Positions 61,609 through 64,000 of a DNA stretch of 64,000 nucleotides are shown here, in pieces (within the stretch, counting starts at the first letter, position 1; the number at the start of each line of letters is the position of its first letter). The DNA is from Mytilisepta virgata (lineage: Eukaryota > Mollusca > Bivalvia > Mytilida > Mytilidae): the NCBI GenBank assembly GCA_028015205.1, contig CM051519.1:92773539-92837538 (forward strand), in the 5' to 3' direction. The translations under genes were made by a program, and so were the position numbers. The notes beneath the pieces are model-generated. The model made no database searches. It saw only the letters and a program-made list of their open reading frames with translations, and was not told the DNA's origin.

Positions 61609-63313
61609 CTGAAAAAGGGTGACTCATTATTTCCAAATTCATTATCTGCTGAAGATACTGAATCATTGTTTTGATGTGCTCAATTTTTGGCCACACTAAA
61701 TATATGTACATATTAAACTTTATAGTGAAGTTCTCACCAAATTTTTACAAATAAACAGTGTGATTTATTATCCAGTCTTTAAATTATCTTATTTTAACAT
61801 ACATGTATATTTATGTTATTACATACACCAATGTTATCTCATGCATGAAAAAATATCTGGTTCTGAAAAACATAGAAATACTTGCATACATGCATGTCTT
61901 CCTGAGAAAAACATCTATGAAAATACATATTCTAAATTTCATAAATATATTTTGTATACTGCAAGTAGCTGCACCAAATCTGCCAACAAAATTCCTGCCT
62001 TCTACTGCTTCTGGGATTTTTTTTGCATTGTCAGCATTAGTTTACTGTAAAAAGAAAGTAAATTGCAGACAAACATGTATTTATCACGCAAATTTTCTTG
62101 ATAAAATTATATATAATACTTTTAAGAAGAACTTATGTGAGATTCTTGTTTGTAGAAATGCTGTGAACTACAATTATATACAGACTGATTGTATTATTGA
62201 CAGAACATTAGTAATGATTGATAATTATTGTTAGCAAAAATAATCTTGTTCATTAAGGTACAGATTTCCAAGTAGAAACAGGACTAAACAGCAAATCAAT
62301 AATTTTGACTGTAACTAAAGTAAAAACAGGACTAAACAGCAAATCAATAATTTTGACTGTAACTAAAGTAAAAACAGGACTAAACAGAAAATCAATAATT
62401 TTGACAGTATCTAACTAAACAACTTACTTGCATAATTTTTTCACATCCTCAAGTTGATCATAAAGATCCTGGTTAATTCTATCTTGTTCCGAACACTGTT
62501 TTCTCAGTTCAATATCTCGTGCCTCAAACATCTTTATAATTGCTTTCTGTTCTTCTATGGTCTGACTTTGTTCAGCTATAATTTGTTCTTTGGTTTTGTC
62601 AACATGCTTTCCAATCTTAGTAACTGTCTTCTTCAGTTCATTGATAGTAGCACTCTGTTCATTGTTTTCTACTGTGAGTTCATTGTTTTCTACTGTGAGT
62701 TCATTGATAGTAGCACTCTGTTCATTGTTTTCTACTGTGAGTTCATTGATAGTAGCACTCTGTTCATTTATAGTAGCACTCTGTTCATTGATAGTAGCAC
62801 TCTGTTCATTGTTTTCTACTGTGAGTTCATTGATAGTAGCACTCTGTTCATTGATAGTAGCACTCTGTTCATTGTTTTCTACTGTGAGTTCATTGATAGT
62901 AGCACTCTGTTCATTTACCTTTTCTTTCTTCTCCTTTATCATCATCTTTTGTCTTTTTATAACAGAATAATACTCCTGTTTAGTATCCTCCAACTCCCTT
63001 ACTCTCTGACATCTATCACACAACTGACGATCCTTTTCAGTAATGGTCCTCCTCAACTGGTATACATGACGACCCTGTACACTAGTTATCTCCCTTAGGT
63101 GGTTATTATCCTGTTCCTTCTGTCCATTTTCTTCCTCTAACTGATGAATTGTGTCCCTCAGTATATCAACCTCATGTTCTACATGCTGCAACTGTCTAAG
63201 CTGTCCATTGTATATATGTTGGACTAGATCTAGTTGAGATTTTAACAGCTGTTGTTCATCTCTTTCTCTGTGAATCTCATCATCTTTATGTTCAATGGTC
63301 CTCACCATTTCAG
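61452..63313 (-). CDS. Unrecognised coiled-coil protein, 3' part (two exons)
   Basis: I do not recognise the family. Exons on the minus strand: 63313-62428 and 61608-61452. The large exon encodes about 294 residues, almost all charged/hydrophobic coiled coil. It contains a 98-residue block of heptads (residues about 132-229 from the first Met) made of only two words, NEQSATI (8 times) and NELTVEN (5 times), plus one degenerate unit. The large exon looks open to a stop at 62426-62424, but the bases there read CAA|GTAAGT, a consensus donor. Splicing to the CTTTTTCAG acceptor above 61608 joins in phase and adds about 51 residues including KRRKV, ending TAA at 61452-61454. The exon start at 63313 follows TTTCTTTTCTAAAG and precedes the first Met by one codon and two bases, so the protein probably continues upstream, outside the window. 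Confidence 0.7.
61526..61594. repeat. 24-bp perfect inverted repeat with 21-bp loop
   Basis: The arms at 61526-61549 and 61571-61594 are exact reverse complements (core CAAATTTCCTCTGACCCTG). It lies in the inferred terminal exon of the coiled-coil gene, so the mRNA would fold into a strong hairpin. Confidence 0.9.
62272..62418. repeat. 48-bp minisatellite beside the coiled-coil exon
   Basis: About three copies of a unit with AACAGGACTAAACAG and CAATAATTTTGACTG. It stops just below the donor at 62427, so it occupies the start of the inferred last intron. Confidence 0.9.
62428..63313 (-). CDS. Coiled-coil gene, penultimate exon with heptad repeats
   Basis: It opens DDEIHRERDEQQLLKSQLDL and continues as uninterrupted coiled coil. 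The heptad block at 62622-62915 is encoded by 21-bp units that match each other closely at the DNA level, so it expanded recently by whole heptads. The consensus donor GTAAGT begins at 62427. If it is not used, translation ends two codons later. Confidence 0.8.
62622..62915 (-). repeat. 21-bp coding repeat (two heptad words)
   Basis: Fourteen 21-bp units in frame: eight encode NEQSATI, five NELTVEN and one a degenerate NELKKTV. The units of one kind are almost identical in DNA, which also keeps the opposite strand open. Confidence 0.95.
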
Positions 63314-64000
63314 CTTTAGAAAAGAAAGGAGATATAAAAATTTACATAATAGAAATGCAATAAAATAATTTAAATATAAATTGTGGTCATACAGGTACAA
63401 TATTAGGTATGTACAAATGTATCGGTAAGTACAAAATAAATATATAACCAATATCAAATTGAAATGAAATTCATTCACTTCTAGAGATTACCAATGTTTT
63501 CTTTAACGAAGAAATTAAATTAAAATTTGAGGAAAACACCAAAAATCATCTCATGTACAACTCCTACATGAATATATATACTTGAATTTTATTGTTTGGG
63601 TTAAATAAAAATATCTAGATATCCTTACTCAGGCCAAATAAAAAAGATGTGTGTTACTCTGCCAACACTATTTTTTTGACTACAACAATATTTTTATAGA
63701 CATTTTTGTGCAAGATAAAAAATTCCTCCCATAGGAACAAGGTAAAAATAAGCAAAATAAAAAAAAATCTAACTTAATTTTTATAAGCATGAAACACTAA
63801 ACAAACATTCTTTGTTATTTGGCCTAATATATCTTTAGGTTACAATGAAATCAATCACTTCTTTCTGCATAAGGAGAACACCTTATCATTATGTCTTTAG
63901 GAACAGTAAATTGGTTTGAATGTTCAACCAAGTAATTGAAAAATAGTTTTTAATGCCAGAAAATATATTAAAAAATCTCTTTATCATCGATATTTTTTAC
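63314..64000. other. Intron upstream of the coiled-coil exon
   Basis: AT-rich. No upstream exon of the minus-strand gene could be identified before the window ends. Confidence 0.5.

Noticed and set aside
61348..61674. 108-codon plus-strand ORF
   Set aside because: No family resemblance and no splice support; the minus strand gives a phase-matched exon over the same bases.
61960..62020. Possible extra minus-strand exon between the two coiled-coil exons (text like EGRNFVGRFGAATCSIQ)
   Set aside because: The only nearby acceptor has the wrong phase for the upstream donor and no good donor follows.
62454..63098. Long plus-strand ORF opposite the coiled-coil exon
   Set aside because: It is open only because 21-bp units on the other strand keep the complementary frame free of stops; the product is a low-complexity hydrophobic repeat.

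Overview
This is eukaryotic nuclear DNA that is AT-rich and intron-rich, with short coding exons scattered through long introns. The organism is most likely a marine bivalve, probably a mussel. The evidence is a degenerate interspersed repeat at about 26,705-26,960 that I recognise from mytilid genomes, a molluscan-type tRNA-derived SINE, elements built around ~160-170 bp tandem cores (a bivalve 'pearl'-like architecture), and protein families typical of metazoans. The species assignment rests on pattern recognition, not a database search.

Layout. (1) 3,461-11,646, plus strand: the 3' six coding exons of a RASSF1/3/5-type Ras-association protein (end of C1 domain, RA domain, SARAH domain, stop). 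Its 5' end lies outside the window or was not found. (2) 34,496 down to 19,185, minus strand: an APMAP / strictosidine-synthase-like beta-propeller membrane protein, eight coding exons (exon 1 not found). Its introns hold two identical U1 snRNA genes on the same strand (31,087-30,924 and 32,404-32,241), each with a matching proximal element and a distal element at the same spacing. (3) 37,840-52,450, plus strand: a complete 13-exon ZMYND10 gene (dynein-arm assembly factor with a C-terminal MYND zinc finger). (4) 63,313 down to 61,452, minus strand: the 3' part of an unrecognised coiled-coil gene. It has one large exon with a two-word heptad repeat, and I infer a short terminal exon from matching splice phase.

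Much of the rest is repeats: a SINE, a TIR element, foldback elements, a MITE candidate, several tandem-core elements and a 37-bp-arm perfect palindrome.

The most unusual observation is that three unrelated genes each carry a tandem array whose repeat unit is the 3' end of a coding exon, its 5' splice site and the start of the intron. These are RASSF (59 bp, 3 copies), APMAP (about 59 bp, about 12 copies) and ZMYND10 (70 bp, about 13 copies). Each array lines up a series of decoy splice donors next to the real one, and in APMAP and ZMYND10 some units also look like in-frame micro-exons. A second point is that RASSF1 and ZMYND10 are also neighbours in the human 3p21.3 tumour-suppressor cluster, so this locus appears to keep part of an ancient linkage. 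All exon boundaries were read by eye from splice consensus, phase and remembered protein families. No alignment or RNA data were available.
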